Shown: piece after piece, positions 9,309 through 20,139 of the stretch
Position numbering within the stretch: the first letter of the stretch is position 1
How the letters are laid out: each line of letters starts with the position of its first letter
NCBI GenBank assembly: GCA_015657535.1
Contig: JADHZB010001599.1
Span: forward strand, 6,746 to 31,971
Reading direction: 5' to 3'
Length of the DNA: 25,226 nt
Source of the DNA: Nephromyces sp. MM_2019
Taxonomy: Eukaryota; Apicomplexa; Aconoidasida; Nephromycida
Made by a program: the position numbers and the translations under genes
The notes under the pieces: model-generated
The model's input: the letters and a program-made list of their open reading frames with translations, nothing else
What the model was told of the DNA's origin: nothing
Databases searched by the model: none

Positions 9309-9654
9309 ATGACGCACTCACAAAAAAAGAGCTTCTAGATGCGTTAAAATTACGGTCGTGCGATCTCGATATCTCATGGGAAAAAGCCGTGATGATGATC
9401 TACACACACTAAAAAGTTTACACACACGACCATGTGTATAGCAATCACATCAGATGACGTGCGTGTGTTGCATGTGCGCAAGCACAACAATCATATCGTA
9501 GCTGGTCTTAACAAAGTGAAGAAAAAAAAGAGCGGGGAAATTTTCGCTCAACACACCGTGTATGCTGAAGCAGCTACAGCTCTGTATAATAGGGAAGAGG
9601 ATATGCTAACAGTAGCTTTACATCCAGCAGCAGACTGCTTGCTCTAGAGGAGTT
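9309..9654. promoter_or_regulatory. Intergenic region between divergent genes, with an undecided ORF at 9432-9647
   Basis: This separates the GH35 start from a candidate plus-strand start. It contains a 71-codon plus ORF (MCIAITSDDVRVLHVRKHNN...) with no clear donor; it could be an upstream exon, a short upstream ORF or chance. I see no certain promoter element. Confidence 0.25.
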
Positions 9655-9744
9655 ATGAGCTGCACACAAACAATCAAGAGTCCGAAGGAGAAGCCCCTAT
9701 GCTGGCGCCAGGAGGTTTGGAAAGCTAAGAGAGCCGAAAAAAAG
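9655..9744 (+). CDS. Unknown gene, candidate first exon
   Basis: An ATG opens 30 codons (MSCTQTIKSPKEKPLCWRQE then VWKAKRAEKK) and ends at donor G|GTGAATTT. About 400 bases of TG-rich intron sequence follow on the plus strand. A competing minus-strand acceptor (CTCTCTTAG) in the same place keeps confidence low. Confidence 0.35.
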
Positions 9745-12700
9745 GTGAATTTGTGAGTAGAGTGCGTTTGTGTACGTGTGTATGGTGGAGTGCGTGGTGT
9801 TTCGTGTGTGTCTGTGTCTGTGGGTGTGGGTGTCTGTAGGGATCTGTGGGTATGTCTAGGTGTATTAGAATGCGTAGCGTTCTGTGTGTGCAGGTGTTTT
9901 TGAGCGTGTAGTACTGTGGGTATGCATGGGTGCATGAGTGCATGAGTGTGTGAGTATGTGTGGGTGGGTGCGTGTAAGCACGTCTTTGCACCATGTGTAA
10001 GCGTCGGTGGGTGTGTGTGGGTGTTTGTGTATTTGTGTGTCTGTGTGCCGTGTGAGTTTGCACACCTCTATAAGCTGGAGTCCGTGTGTCTAACTGCGCA
10101 TGTCCATTTTTGTGTGTGTGAGTGCATATCAGCATGCATCTCACTATTTGCATGCATTTCTCCAGGCACAAACATATGCATCTCCGTATGCGTGTATCAA
10201 GGCGATAAACAACAATTTATACTTCTGCACACACAAGACACACCTCCTAGAAGCTCACAAGTGTAAGCATATGAAGTAGCACATCAATGAAGCGCACTAA
10301 GTCAAATAAAAAGTACAAAATGTGTGCAAAAAAGAAGAAGAGGAAGAAAACAGAGAAATACTAAACGATGGTTCTATCGCTTATTGCAAGGCTGTAATCA
10401 TCAAGGAGGAGAATTAGCACACACACATACGAAGCTGATAAAGTCAACTCTCCCATAAATACAGTTAAAAATAAAAAACTCCGAGGCGTAAATGTAGGCT
10501 AACACACATGAACACACACCAACGGAAAACAATGGAAATCCGCGCAGCCACCAACGCAAACCCACCAAAACACCAATACACGCCCACAAACACCCACCAA
10601 TACACACCCACTAAAAAACACCCACTAAAACACACACACACCCACCTTTCCCAAAATAAGCGGATTATCAGCTTCTAAACTGCAATAATATGCGATTGTT
10701 TATCAACTTCATAATAAAACCCTCCACTTTGAGAAAAAAGCTGTATTTCGTGTAGCAAACAAACTCCTCCCTCTACATAAAATCGTGAGTTTCAACACTT
10801 TCTTCTAAGATTCCATTAAATTGTGCATGTGAGACACTTCTGTTTACAAATTGAAGAAGTGTAGATAAACTGCGTTTTTAACTGCATCAGCTGATGATTG
10901 AGCACAAAAAAATCTCATGAAAAGCTTCAAAGAATCCATTGCCAGACCCAATTTTACTGCCAAATCCGCATGCTATTCTTGCAATCTTGAAGAAGATGAA
11001 GAAGGAGTTTCTTAAGATGTTCAAGAACAGTGCATAAATATCTGAAAAACCACTTTTTCGCAGCAAAACAGGGCACAAAGCTGCGTGTGCAACAACTCAG
11101 CAGTCTCCACCGCCGATACTAGCCTAAGGAGCTACTTCTGCTGTGTCTTTCCAAAGGAAAACAGACTTTCTTCCGTTTCTAACATCTTCTAATGTTTAAA
11201 AACTAGAAATTTTCCAGCTTCGTAGAGTCATATTGCGAGATTTTCTGCTTCTTCCCCCTGACAAATCCACAAAAAAAGCCTATTTTCCGCCAGAAACTAC
11301 CAATTTTCCGCATTAAAATCCCTAGAAATACGTTTGTAAGCTTTTTCCTTCCTCATCATTTAACAAAAAATAGCATAATTTACGTGGAAAACACTATTAT
11401 TCCTAATAGAAAGAAGAGGCGGGATTCTGTTATGCGAAAAATGCAAGAAAACGCCTTTTGCAGCTCATCTTCATCTATTCCAGAGGCCTGGAAACCATGT
11501 GTGTGCGAAGTTCTTACCTGGTAGGAAAGCTGCAAGGAGTTTGGGATTAATGGGTGGAGTTGGCTTGACGGGCAGGCTGGGGGGGTATGAGGGAGGGGAG
11601 GGTGGGGGATTTGTGTGGCGATGTATGCTTGGGAGTCAGGAGTGAGTTCCGGGAGTCGGTTTCGGGGGGTGAGGGGGGGCGTAAGTTTTGGGGGTGAGGG
11701 TCGTGTGTGAGTTAGGGGTGCTTTTTGTGTGTTGTGGGGTGCAAGTGTATATGGGGGGTGTCAGAGTGTGGGGGGGTGGCAGTGCGTGTGGCAGGTGCCA
11801 GAGTGTTGGGGGGTGCCAGTGTGTGTGGGGGGTGCCAGTGCGCGTAGCAGGAAGTATTGTCATTGTGCGCAGCATTGACATTGTGTGTGGATTGAACTAC
11901 TTGCACACACCACCCTAGTAGAGGAGTAGCTCCGGCCTTGTGTGTGTGCACACATAGTTTCATCCAGCGACACACAGTTATCTGCGTGGATAGAGGTGCG
12001 AGCAAGTAGCTCAGAACTATATTGAGTGTGTGTGCGAGGAAGAAGTCGCTTTCTCACAAAGTATAAGCTACCTTTTCATCCACCAGCAGAAGGTATAAGA
12101 TTTTGCTGCTTTTTTTAAAGTTCTGAGCTTAAACTAACAAGTTAATTTGTAGGTGCTCTACACGGCTTTGGCGATAGATTTAGGGGCAGCAGTGTGAGCT
12201 CACTAATATCGCACACGCACAACTCAAGACATCCATCGCACGCAAAGCACATAGCATGCATATATCACACACAGCACACACACAGCGCGCGCACACCCTA
12301 CACACAGAATCTTAGACTAAAGATCACCCGCCCAATGTAACTGGATCAGCATCGCGTTTTCACTGAACTTTGACACTTGAACTGCTCACATCGAAGGTGT
12401 GCTATGCACACACCAAACACCTTTTTCAAAGGCTTTGAAAGATGAGCTTCCTCCAGAGTTACTACAGTAGACGATCAATACACACACAATTACACACCAA
12501 TGCATAAACACACACTCACTCGCACACACACGCACTCACAGGCAAATTAAAACACACATTCACACACACTCTCACGCACACGCTCACACTATACAAACAT
12601 GTCTCCTCATTGCAGAGAACTTTGCTGCAAAGCTCTCGTCTCTCGCTACAATGAAAGTCGCAAAAGTCTTCAACGTAATGAAGTGAAGTTTCTACGCGGT

Positions 12701-13058
12701 GAACGTAAAGCGAAATACGCGATATACACGCAGAGTTAATGGCACGCCTGCAAGTCTAGGTTTCTCGCACATACACACACGCATAACGGGAATGAGGAAT
12801 CACTCGCTTCCCCTGTAGTGTATGCTTGAGGAAGTCGCTCAGAGAGTTAAATCATCAGAATGTTACGCTGAAGCATTCGATAAGGGAGAACCAACAGCTT
12901 CAGGAGAGCAAAGTAGAAGCTTTCATCAAACAAGGCCATTCTTCAGAAACACATACATGAAATGCTTGGAGCACACAAAAATCCCCTGGAGCACACACCA
13001 AACCCCTCAAGCACATACAGATCCCCTAACGTACATACCAAACCCTGAAGCTGCTTAA
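9655..13058 (+). CDS. Candidate multi-exon gene of unknown family
   Basis: Plausible plus-strand exons are 9655-9744, 10166-10262, 11488-11511 or so, 12015-12092, 12153-12191, 12616-~12675 and 12819-13058. The best joins are the first (phase 0 to 0) and 12015-12092 to 12153-12191. TG-rich sequence follows the donors at 9745 and about 11512, and CA-rich sequence precedes the acceptor at 12615, as in the genes identified here. The protein pieces are Cys/His/Lys-rich at the start. I do not recognise the family. Phases do not close for every join, and some pieces may be wrong. Confidence 0.35.
10166..10262 (+). CDS. Unknown gene, candidate exon 2
   Basis: The acceptor is GCATTTCTCCAG and the donor T|GTAAGC, both strong. 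It reads in phase with the previous exon as AQTYASPYACIKAINNNLYF then CTHKTHLLEAHK. The spacing of Cys and His hints at a metal or CxnC fold but matches nothing I can name. Confidence 0.4.
10276..11487. other. No confident gene; short open stretches only
   Basis: Plus 10420-10650 is CA-rich, as expected before an acceptor of a plus-strand gene. From 10890 to 11080 both strands are open: the plus strand reads NPLPDPILLPNPHAILAILK, and the minus strand follows a TTTTTCAG acceptor. A CTATTCCAG acceptor with a downstream G|GTAGGA donor frames a small exon near 11488-11511. I cannot choose between alternatives here. Confidence 0.3.
11570..11870. repeat. GTGGGGGGTGCCAGTG-type minisatellite
   Basis: Degenerate units of about 30 bp rich in G and T, with GGTGCCAGTG recurring three times near 11790-11840. 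This is the TG-rich side of a presumed plus-strand intron. No exon is visible. Confidence 0.6.
12015..12191 (+). CDS. Unknown gene, two candidate exons around a 60-nt intron
   Basis: Exon 12015-12092 encodes NYIECVCEEEVAFSQSISYL then FIHQQK and ends at GTATAAG. Exon 12153-12191 encodes VLYTALAIDLGAA and ends at GTGTGAG. Both are phase 0. The 60-nt intron has a T-run and a branch-like CTAAC 20 nt before its TTTGTAG acceptor. It is much shorter than the other introns here and has no TG/CA repeat. Confidence 0.42.
12819..13058 (+). CDS. Unknown gene, candidate terminal exon
   Basis: After acceptor CCCCTGTAG the frame reads CMLEEVAQRVKSSECYAEAF then DKGEPTASGEQSRSF and continues to TAA at 13056. 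The last third is built on a degenerate ~20-bp tandem repeat (12968-13045, GAGCACACAAAAATCCCCTG-like), so the true coding end could be earlier. Confidence 0.35.
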   Translation, partial: CMLEEVAQRVKSSECYAEAFDKGEPTASGEQSRSFHQTRPFFRNTYMKCLEHTKIPWSTHQTPQAHTDPLTYIPNPEAA

Positions 13059-13276
13059 AAGGGGTTATACTAAATGTACTGCAAAGCAGCACACCAACGT
13101 TGTACAAGCAGATAGTAGGAATCCAAGTCCATAACACGTGGGATATCTCACACACACACACCATATAAAACACTCCGATCACTAGTCTACCTCCCCTGCA
13201 ATGCATATCAATGATGAGCTATCCCGTGTGTGTGTTAGACTTCGCTCTCCCAATCATTACTAAAGAGCTCAGAACT
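13059..13276. other. Short convergent intergenic region
   Basis: About 220 bases lie between the candidate plus-strand gene and the end of the Pcf11-like gene. It holds a CACACACA patch at 13150. No poly(A) signal on either strand is convincing. Confidence 0.4.
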
Positions 13277-15558
13277 TCAAAATCTTCTTCGTGCCTTCCG
13301 TGATTTCCCATTAGCTGCAAGTCGAAGCTCTTCAAGGTCATCTTCACAGTTTCTAATCCTTGCTTTTCCAGTATCGCCTACGAATTCATCACGAACACAA
13401 ACCTCACCTACATTATGAGTCTCTACCCTCTTGGCAGCAATAGCAGAGCTGCTATAAACTTCCTTGCCAAGCTTGCAGCTGTCGGTATCAGAGCTGCTAG
13501 TACGATGAGCAAAGTTGTAGGCCTTCCAACACACACAATGGACTACACATAGCCTAGGCAATGAGACGTATTGCGTGCTAAGCCCTGAGACATACGCTGG
13601 GAAGCAGGAGAGCTCCTCCTGGGAGTCAGCATTCCATAGATCACTCAAGTGTGTGTGTGTGCTACGCCAAACTTCCACCTTCGACATCATATCATTGCCC
13701 CTAGAAGAGTATAAAGGGTAAAACCCTTCTGATGATCCATGAAGAGGGAAAGAGTCAAAATTACTGTTTGCTATATGTGAGCTCGTAAAGGGTGATTCTA
13801 GTGCATTCTGTCCTACCGGAGAATCACGCTCATCATTTAGACGTGTGCTGTTGTGTGTAAGGCCTGTAAATGTGTGTGAAACTGTCTTGTGAAGAGTAGG
13901 ATAGGCTGTAGCAGCAGTCCCCCCATCTACATGACCACTTCCTTTACTAGCATTTTTCGTATAGGAGAGCGTTTCCGCCTTGTCAGATAGTAGGCAGCTA
14001 TCTTCCTTTGAGGATTGCAAGGATGAGCTACTATCAAACTCATTCCTAGGTGGGTGAACGTACATCCCCCCATTTAACTCAGTAGCGTGAGAGATGCCGC
14101 TGAAAGGAGCAGCAGAATCATCGCAGCTTGCTGATGAGGGAGAAGTGGATTCGTTAACCCTCTGAAACTCTGCAGCAACAATATTGAGGAGGGCAGAGTA
14201 GGATCGCTGCTCATGCAGGGGCGGTAAGCCACTAACAACACTGTTAACAGCACATCCACCCCTTCCCTCCATACCCCTCATATTACCGGCATCCTGCGGT
14301 TCAGCATTCCACAGAGGTGGGGCGGGGTAAACAGGCTTTGAAGGGGATTCCTTTGAAGCCTCAAGACTCCAGAAAATGTCGGTAGGAAATCCAGAATCGT
14401 AGCTACTGCATGTAGTTTCTCCCACTTTCTTCGAAGATAGGCGAGTGCGTTTCGATCGCTTACTCTCAGGGTGGGGAAGAGAGAATCCTTGGTAGTAGCT
14501 CGAGGGTAAAACTCCAAAGTATGAGCTATTTAGGGGCTTCTGGGCCACACACAACTCATAGACCTCCTGGACTGCAACAACAGGGGGTCGGCCAGGTTCC
14601 TGAGGGAGTAGTTCACGAGAAGACACACACACACTAGCAGCAGCTGCAGCAGTATCAGTAATAGCACCAGCAGCAACAGTATCACCAGCAGCACCAGTAA
14701 CACCACCACCATCAGTAACATCACCACTACCATCACCACCATTTTCGCCCCCCAAATCACCCTCTAAAGTGAAGATGCCGTCCCTTTCATGCGGTTCAGC
14801 CCCCCACCCCTTGCTAGCACTCCACCCATTCAAATCATCTCTATATCCCCCCAACACGCCACCACCACTGCCACACCCCGAACCATTCTGCTTCCCCCCA
14901 ACAGCCTTCCCATCGGACCCCCCATCCACTAAACGCCCCTTCTTCTCCCCCAATCTGAGCAGATTGTAGGCCCTTTCAACCAGCACAGCATCTCTGTATA
15001 CCCACTCATTGAGCTCCTCATTCCAAACACAGGGTACAGGCTCCATGCACAACGCACAAAAGTACATGAAACTCAGGCTGCAATTCCTACAAGCAGGCAT
15101 AGAGCTGCTATAAGCAGTGCTCAAAGAGGGTGTTGCTCCCTCCTTCATTCCAAGCACACTCTCCTTGTAGCTGTTTAACCCCTCCAATTCCCTCTGTAGA
15201 TTCCCGTTGATTTCATCTTCACTATGCACAAACTTTGATGTACTTACAAGCCTCCTACGTATCGGTACAGGAGATGTGTGTGAAAATACCAACTTTCTGT
15301 TGAGTCTCTTGCCCTTCTTAGATTTATGATAACGCCCTAAAGCTGGATAAGCTTGTCTGTTCGCAAGATAGAGCTCCTTGTAAGCTTCGCATAGACTATC
15401 GTATCTCTTGCTCAGCCGCCATTGCAGTAGTAATGCCTCAGGCTGTGTTTGTAAACTCACCATTTGAAGGGCATGATAAGTGTGTGTGAGGAGGCGGTTG
15501 TGGGCGAAAGATCGGGATAAATCAGCTTCAGGCTCTGACCTGGGGGCTTGACTATTAT
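13277..15558 (-). CDS. Pcf11-like gene, exon B
   Basis: 760 codons to TGA, continuous from the CCCCAG acceptor. It starts NSQAPRSEPEADLSRSFAHN, carries the second zinc module, and then has a long Ser-rich and Gly/Ala-repeat region with no recognisable domain. It ends with a basic tail (KSRKARRRF). Confidence 0.65.
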
Positions 15559-18081
15559 CTGGGGAAGATCAAAAGACGAGGAGTGGGTTGGAAGGGAAAA
15601 GAGTGGACACACATGTTGAGTATTCATACACAGAGATCAATAAGAATTAGATCGACTGGATACACTGAGAAACACACATGCCTCACATATAAAACCTACA
15701 TACACACAAACACGCCTCACACATAACACCCAGATACACGCCTTACATATGATATCCACACACTCCACACGCCACAAAACCCCAAAAGCACCCCCAAAAG
15801 CGTCATATTTCTCACCTCCCAACGCATTAGACGATATAGCACCCCCCCCCTCTCCTGCTGCTGCCACCTCCAACTTCAACTTTCCACCAAAATTTCCCCC
15901 CCTCCTACCCCCCTCCCTCAATGAGCTGCTCTTCCCGAGCAACACCAAACTCCAAAAAGCAGGCATTAAACCCCCAGCACCTTTTCCTACTAAGGAGTGC
16001 TCCAAGCCTCCAGCAAAGGACCCCCTCCCAGCCTCTCGTTGATACAAACCATCAATGTTCACCCCCCCCTCCCAACTCTCCTCCATCTCATTATACCCCC
16101 CCTCTACTCCATATTCGTCGTTCTCATCGTCGTTTTCATCTTCATTCTCCTCCCCTTCTCCTAAATCATCCCGAAAACCTCCCTCATTTTCATCAATTCC
16201 TTCATCAATATCAACACCTCCCCCCACCATGAGATCTTCACTCAAGTTCTGCTTCCCAGAGCCTGAATAACCATCCTCGTAGCTAAGAGCCTTCATAGCT
16301 GAGGAGGGAAACCAGGGAGGAAAAGCGCACAAAAACTCCTTTTCATCCTCTCCAACGATGAGATTCCCACTGTAAACTCCCCAAAACGCACTATCAATCT
16401 TCAAGAAGCTCTTCATTGAGGTCTTCAAGAGGTGTACGTACTCTGAGTATCCTGTACGTACATAAGGCCATATACCCAAGGATCTGAGCCTCACCAAATC
16501 CCCTCCACTACCTACTGGGTGGTAGGAGAGTGTGGAATCCACACACCAGCTCTTTTGACTCCTCCAAACCTCCCTATACAATGCACTCTTCAGCTTCAGC
16601 GAAGATGCACCAAGATTCGATTGCGAAGTTAAAGACTTAGCGATTGTACCTCCAGCATCCTGTTGCTCCTTCCTCTTAGCCAATCTGAGCTCAACTTCGT
16701 CGTGAAGATCAACGTGTGCAGCTCGAGCGGCTGCCGTCTTTAAACGACACCCACAACGCTGACAAAGAAAAGGCCTATCATCGTAGAAGAACCGAAGAAC
16801 TGGAACAGGAGCATGGCCTGCTATACGATCACTAGGAAAGGCAGCTGCCTTTGCTAGCCTGATCTCATGCCTCTTAGCCTTGGCTTGCTCAGTCAGCAGC
16901 AAGCCAGTCAAGCCGAGAACTCCACCCAAATCTGCTACTTCAAGCTTTCCAGCGTAAAGGATTTGATGATAGGCAGTTTGGAGGTACCTGAGAACATCTG
17001 GTGGTGTGTGTGTGTGACCTTTTCTATGGGAAGAATGTGGTGTGTGTGGAGCTACAATGGCTGGAAGAGAGGGCAAAAACGCACTCGTAGGGGTTATTAA
17101 GAGGTTTTCAGAAGGTGTAGTCGGCGCAGCAGTTTGATTCAGCTGCGAAGATTTAAGATCGGGATTTGGGGGAGCCTGAGTAGCGTATTTGGCGTCTGTA
17201 GGTATGCCAGTTCGATCACTACCACCTCCATCCTGTTCAGTGGTAGCATTTGCTAGCTCTAGGAGCCCTACGGAATCAGGTGAGAGGCTAGAAGACAGCC
17301 GAGATTCTCCACTCTTTAAGATGCTCTGAAGATGCTGCAAAGATATCGCAGATACCAGTCGAGATACCGGAGGAATGTGGAACACACATTCAACCTCCGA
17401 AGGTGCAGAATCGCCGTGTGCAGCTGCAGCAGTATGTTTTCCCCTCAATTTGTGCATTGCTGCGTGTTCATACACACCAGCAACAGCCTGAAAACCACCA
17501 CCACTAGCTGCATTCGAGTATTCATCTAAGCTGCCTGGCAAGCCAGCCATAGGCTGCCTTCCGGTAGAGCCTAGGGAAGTAGTAACTGAGGCTTCAACTT
17601 CGTGCGTGTTTCTTCTTGGAATAGGGGCTAGAGAGAGTCCCTTCTTCTCATTAAGCCTGAGAATGCTCCTCCCTCCTGAGTTATCAGTAATGGTCGCATT
17701 ATAAGAAGCCTCTCCAGGCTGGTCAGCCGGAAAAGATCTCTCGATTGAAGCAAAGAATGAAGATTCTCTCTCATAAGGAGGGCCTAGAGCTGCTTCTGCT
17801 TCCACAGTGTTTGCAACAGCTATTAGAGCACTGTAGGAATCGAGAAAGGAGCTCAGTGGAGGCTGGTAGATAGAGGCTCCAAAAAGAGTAGGATGAGCTG
17901 CTAGGAAAGCCTCAGCTAGCGGCTTGACAGCAAGCTGCTGCTTGTGATATAATGAAGAAGCTTCTGGAGGGATTGGCATGATCTGAGCCTCCTTTACTTC
18001 AAGTAGAGCGGGGGGAGTGGGTGGAGGTGGAGGTGGAGGCAGATTCACAGCCTTGGGGGGAGCCTTTAGTTGTGAAGACAT
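13277..18081 (-). CDS. Pcf11-like mRNA cleavage/polyadenylation factor (two exons)
   Basis: Pcf11 is a subunit of the nuclear cleavage factor that couples mRNA 3'-end cutting to transcription termination; its C-terminal half carries two zinc fingers. Exon A is 18081-15747 and exon B 15558-13277, joined in phase, about 1538 residues. A C2H2-type finger lies near residues 430-460 (PFLCQRCGCRLKTAAARAAH, ending VDLH). It is followed by a WRSQKSWCVD segment that resembles the family's 'SR.W...' stretch. A second zinc module lies near residues 930-975 (CALCMEPVPCVWNEELNEWV then YRDAVLV), close to the family pattern 'C..C.E.F...WD...EEW...NA..V'. The rest is Ser/Gly-rich low complexity with an acidic run. 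I see no CTD-interaction domain. The start at 18081 is the first ATG after a pyrimidine-rich leader; an in-frame ATG at 18207 is less likely. Confidence 0.62.
15559..15746 (-). other. Pcf11-like gene intron (188 nt)
   Basis: It begins GTAAGG and ends TGATCTTCCCCAG. Its donor half is TG-rich on the coding strand. It removes the stop at 15637 and joins exons A and B in frame (T + AT). Confidence 0.6.
15747..18081 (-). CDS. Pcf11-like gene, exon A
   Basis: 778 codons plus one base. It starts MSSQLKAPPKAVN, followed by a polyproline run, and contains the first zinc finger and an acidic stretch (EGEENEDENDDENDEYG). The end is set at donor T|GTAAGG. Beyond it the open frame becomes TG-repeat sequence and stops at 15637, as expected for intron read-through. 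Confidence 0.62.
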
Positions 18082-18261
18082 GGTGGATGGAGGGGGGTGG
18101 TACGTGGAAGAGGGTGGGAGAGTGCTGGATTGGGGGAGGGTAGGCTTGGAGTTAGAGAGGTAGAGAAAGGAATACAGAGAGATGGAAAAGTGCAGAGACA
18201 CACACACTGAGACACACAGAGATACATTTACCGTGACAGAGATATAGATAAAGCTCCCTCT
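18082..18261 (-). promoter_or_regulatory. Pyrimidine-rich leader of the Pcf11-like gene
   Basis: On the coding strand this reads as CTCTCT/CCTCC-rich sequence with several CAG trinucleotides. It could be a 5' UTR, or the 3' end of an intron preceding exon A. The frame is open from 18207 but is low-complexity. Confidence 0.4.
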
Positions 18262-18789
18262 TCAATAGAGAGTGATATAGTGGTAAAGAGAGTAACTCAA
18301 GGCCTCTCTCGTATCTTGTGTGCGTGCTTCGAGCTCGTAATCAGAAGCTACTTTTGTACACAGAAAAAAACACTGGCCAATCAGCAAGGCTGGAGAAAAC
18401 CGTAGAAAGGCTGCTCTGAACGATTCTTCATAGGCTTCCATTGGATGATTGACACACACTAGAGGAGGATATCTTAGTAAAAAGCAGAGAAGCACTCTCC
18501 AAGCATTGAGTCTGCAAATGCACGAGAGATCCACTAGAAATTAAGCCCTCCATAGTAAATGAAGAACACCCTCAGAGAGACTGTATAGATTTCATATTGA
18601 AATGAATAGACAGGCGCCTTCTCCAAGAGCTCCATATGTGTGTAGAGCTTGCGTATCAAACTGTATGTACACTCACACAGACCTACACCCTTCAATACAA
18701 CTGCAGAAAAGTGTGCACTCCTGTGTGTGCGTACCTTCGTGAAGGCACGCTACTACGCAATCAGCTTCATCAAGGAACAGAGCATGTCT
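18262..18789 (-). CDS. Possible upstream exons of the Pcf11-like gene or a separate gene
   Basis: Exon 18789-18735 (acceptor TACCCTCAG, donor G|GTACGC) encodes RHALFLDEADCVVACLHE. It joins in phase to an exon beginning at 18533 (acceptor AATTTCTAG) that encodes DLSCICRLNAWRVLLCFLLR and continues open to 18262. The sequence does not align by eye with the Pcf11 CTD-interaction domain. Its 3' border and its relation to exon A are unknown. Confidence 0.33.
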
Positions 18790-18799
18790 CTGAGGGTAG

Positions 18800-19110
18800 A
18801 AGGGAGGGAGGGGGTGTGTGTGCGGAAGAGGGTTTGTGTGAGGAAGAGGGTTTGTGGGAGGCGAAGGATGTGGGTAGCTGAGAGGGTATGTGTAAGTGAG
18901 AGGGTATGTATGAGGGAGACTGTATGAATGAGGGAGACTATATGTATGAGAGGGTGTATAGGAGACGAGTGTGTGCGAGGCTGTACTTCTGAGGGAGAAG
19001 GCACTTATGAGAGGTAATGAGGAAGACGGGCGTGCGCGAGACTGTACTTGTGAGGGAGAAGGTATGTATGAGAGGGAAACTATGAGAGAGGTGTGTGTGA
19101 AAGAGAAGAC
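18800..19110. repeat. GAGGGTATGTGTGAG-type minisatellite
   Basis: Irregular units of 12-35 bp mixing GAGGGTATGTATGAG, GGAGACTGTA and GAGGGAGAAGG. On the minus strand this is C/A- and CT-rich sequence directly upstream of the 18789 acceptor. Confidence 0.6.
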
Positions 19111-20041
19111 CCAAAACTAGAAGACACGAAGGAGAAAACATCTATGAAGCAGAGAAAATGAGAAGAGGGCAAAGTAAGTGGCTGATAAAGCTTTAAGGTA
19201 GGAAACGAAGACGAAATAATCGAAGAACAAAATGAGAAAACCACAGAAACAACAGTTGATTGCACAACGCTAACACACAGAAATGCAGCTCAATTACACT
19301 GACTAAAGCAGCACAAGCTCAATGCGATAACTGCAAGATTCATAACTCTAAAAAGGTGACTAAATGATAACTGGAAACGCAGATTTTGAGAATTTAATAG
19401 AAAACTACATGCTTATTTGGAGCTTTAATGTATACAAAACTCCTTATAGAGCAAATCGGGCATCTAGTTATGGAGAAATTCCCAAGAAATCCCAGTATAC
19501 CTTTTTGAAACAGCAGCTTTTATTCGAAAAAAGCGGCATGAAGAGAGAAAATAGTGAAAAAAGGGGAAAAAAACACGTGAACATGATGATTTGTAGTCAA
19601 AGATTGACGTTTCTCATCAATAGCAACAAGATATCTTCTATGCTGCATTCTATTTACTCATAGAGTAAAATCAGAATTAGCCTTAAAACATCATGAAAGG
19701 AAGGAAATAGAAAGAATTATAAAGTAGAATTGGGATGGGAGAGGAGTTGAAGAAGTAAAAACGTAAAAAAAGAAATGATTTCGGTTGAAACCGAGTTGAG
19801 GAAGAAATAATCTGAATTTTTTGTATCAAATCGAGTTGAAGAAGTAGAAAACATAAAAAAATCTCGCATTTTACAGAGAGAAATGTAATTGATGAGGATG
19901 AAGATGATTTTTTACCTAAATAAAAGAATTTTCTCTCATAAAAACAAAGATTTATCTTCCGTGTGTGTGGCTGAAATATACCAGCGCTAAAGCAGCTGTA
20001 GATTCCTTTGAAGAGCAATTGAATAGTTTCTGCTTCTTCAG
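19111..20041. other. AT-rich stretch with a 99-codon plus ORF (19364-19663) and no identifiable gene
   Basis: The composition differs from the rest of the window: low TG/CA repeat content and many A-runs. The plus ORF reads MITGNADFENLIENYMLIWS... and is not recognisable. GAGTTGAAGAAGTA recurs near 19742 and 19840, with a GAGTTGAGGAAG variant between. The minus strand is open over 19683-20018 as a Phe/Ser-rich frame that looks like repeat translation. Confidence 0.3.
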
Positions 20042-20067
20042 TGATGTATGTACAGCTTGTGACTAAG
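20042..20067 (+). CDS. Possible 26-nt micro-exon
   Basis: CTGCTTCTTCAG and G|GTAAGC flank 26 bases that contain ATG and encode MYVQLVTK in the only open phase. A TG-rich tract follows on the plus strand, consistent with a donor here. No partner exon in matching phase is established. Confidence 0.25.
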
Positions 20068-20139
20068 GTAAGCTAAGCGCGTGTGTGTGCGAAAGGGGGG
20101 GGATTACTATTGTTACTACTTACATGCAATGAGTTCGCT

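Noticed and set aside
14530..14969. Valine/leucine-rich and Pro-rich frames overlapping the Pcf11-like exon B
   Set aside because: These are other-frame readings of a trinucleotide-like repeat within the real coding frame.
15637..15746. C-terminal extension of the Pcf11-like exon A frame to 15637
   Set aside because: The extension is translated TG repeat; a GTAAGG donor and CCCCAG acceptor splice it out in frame.
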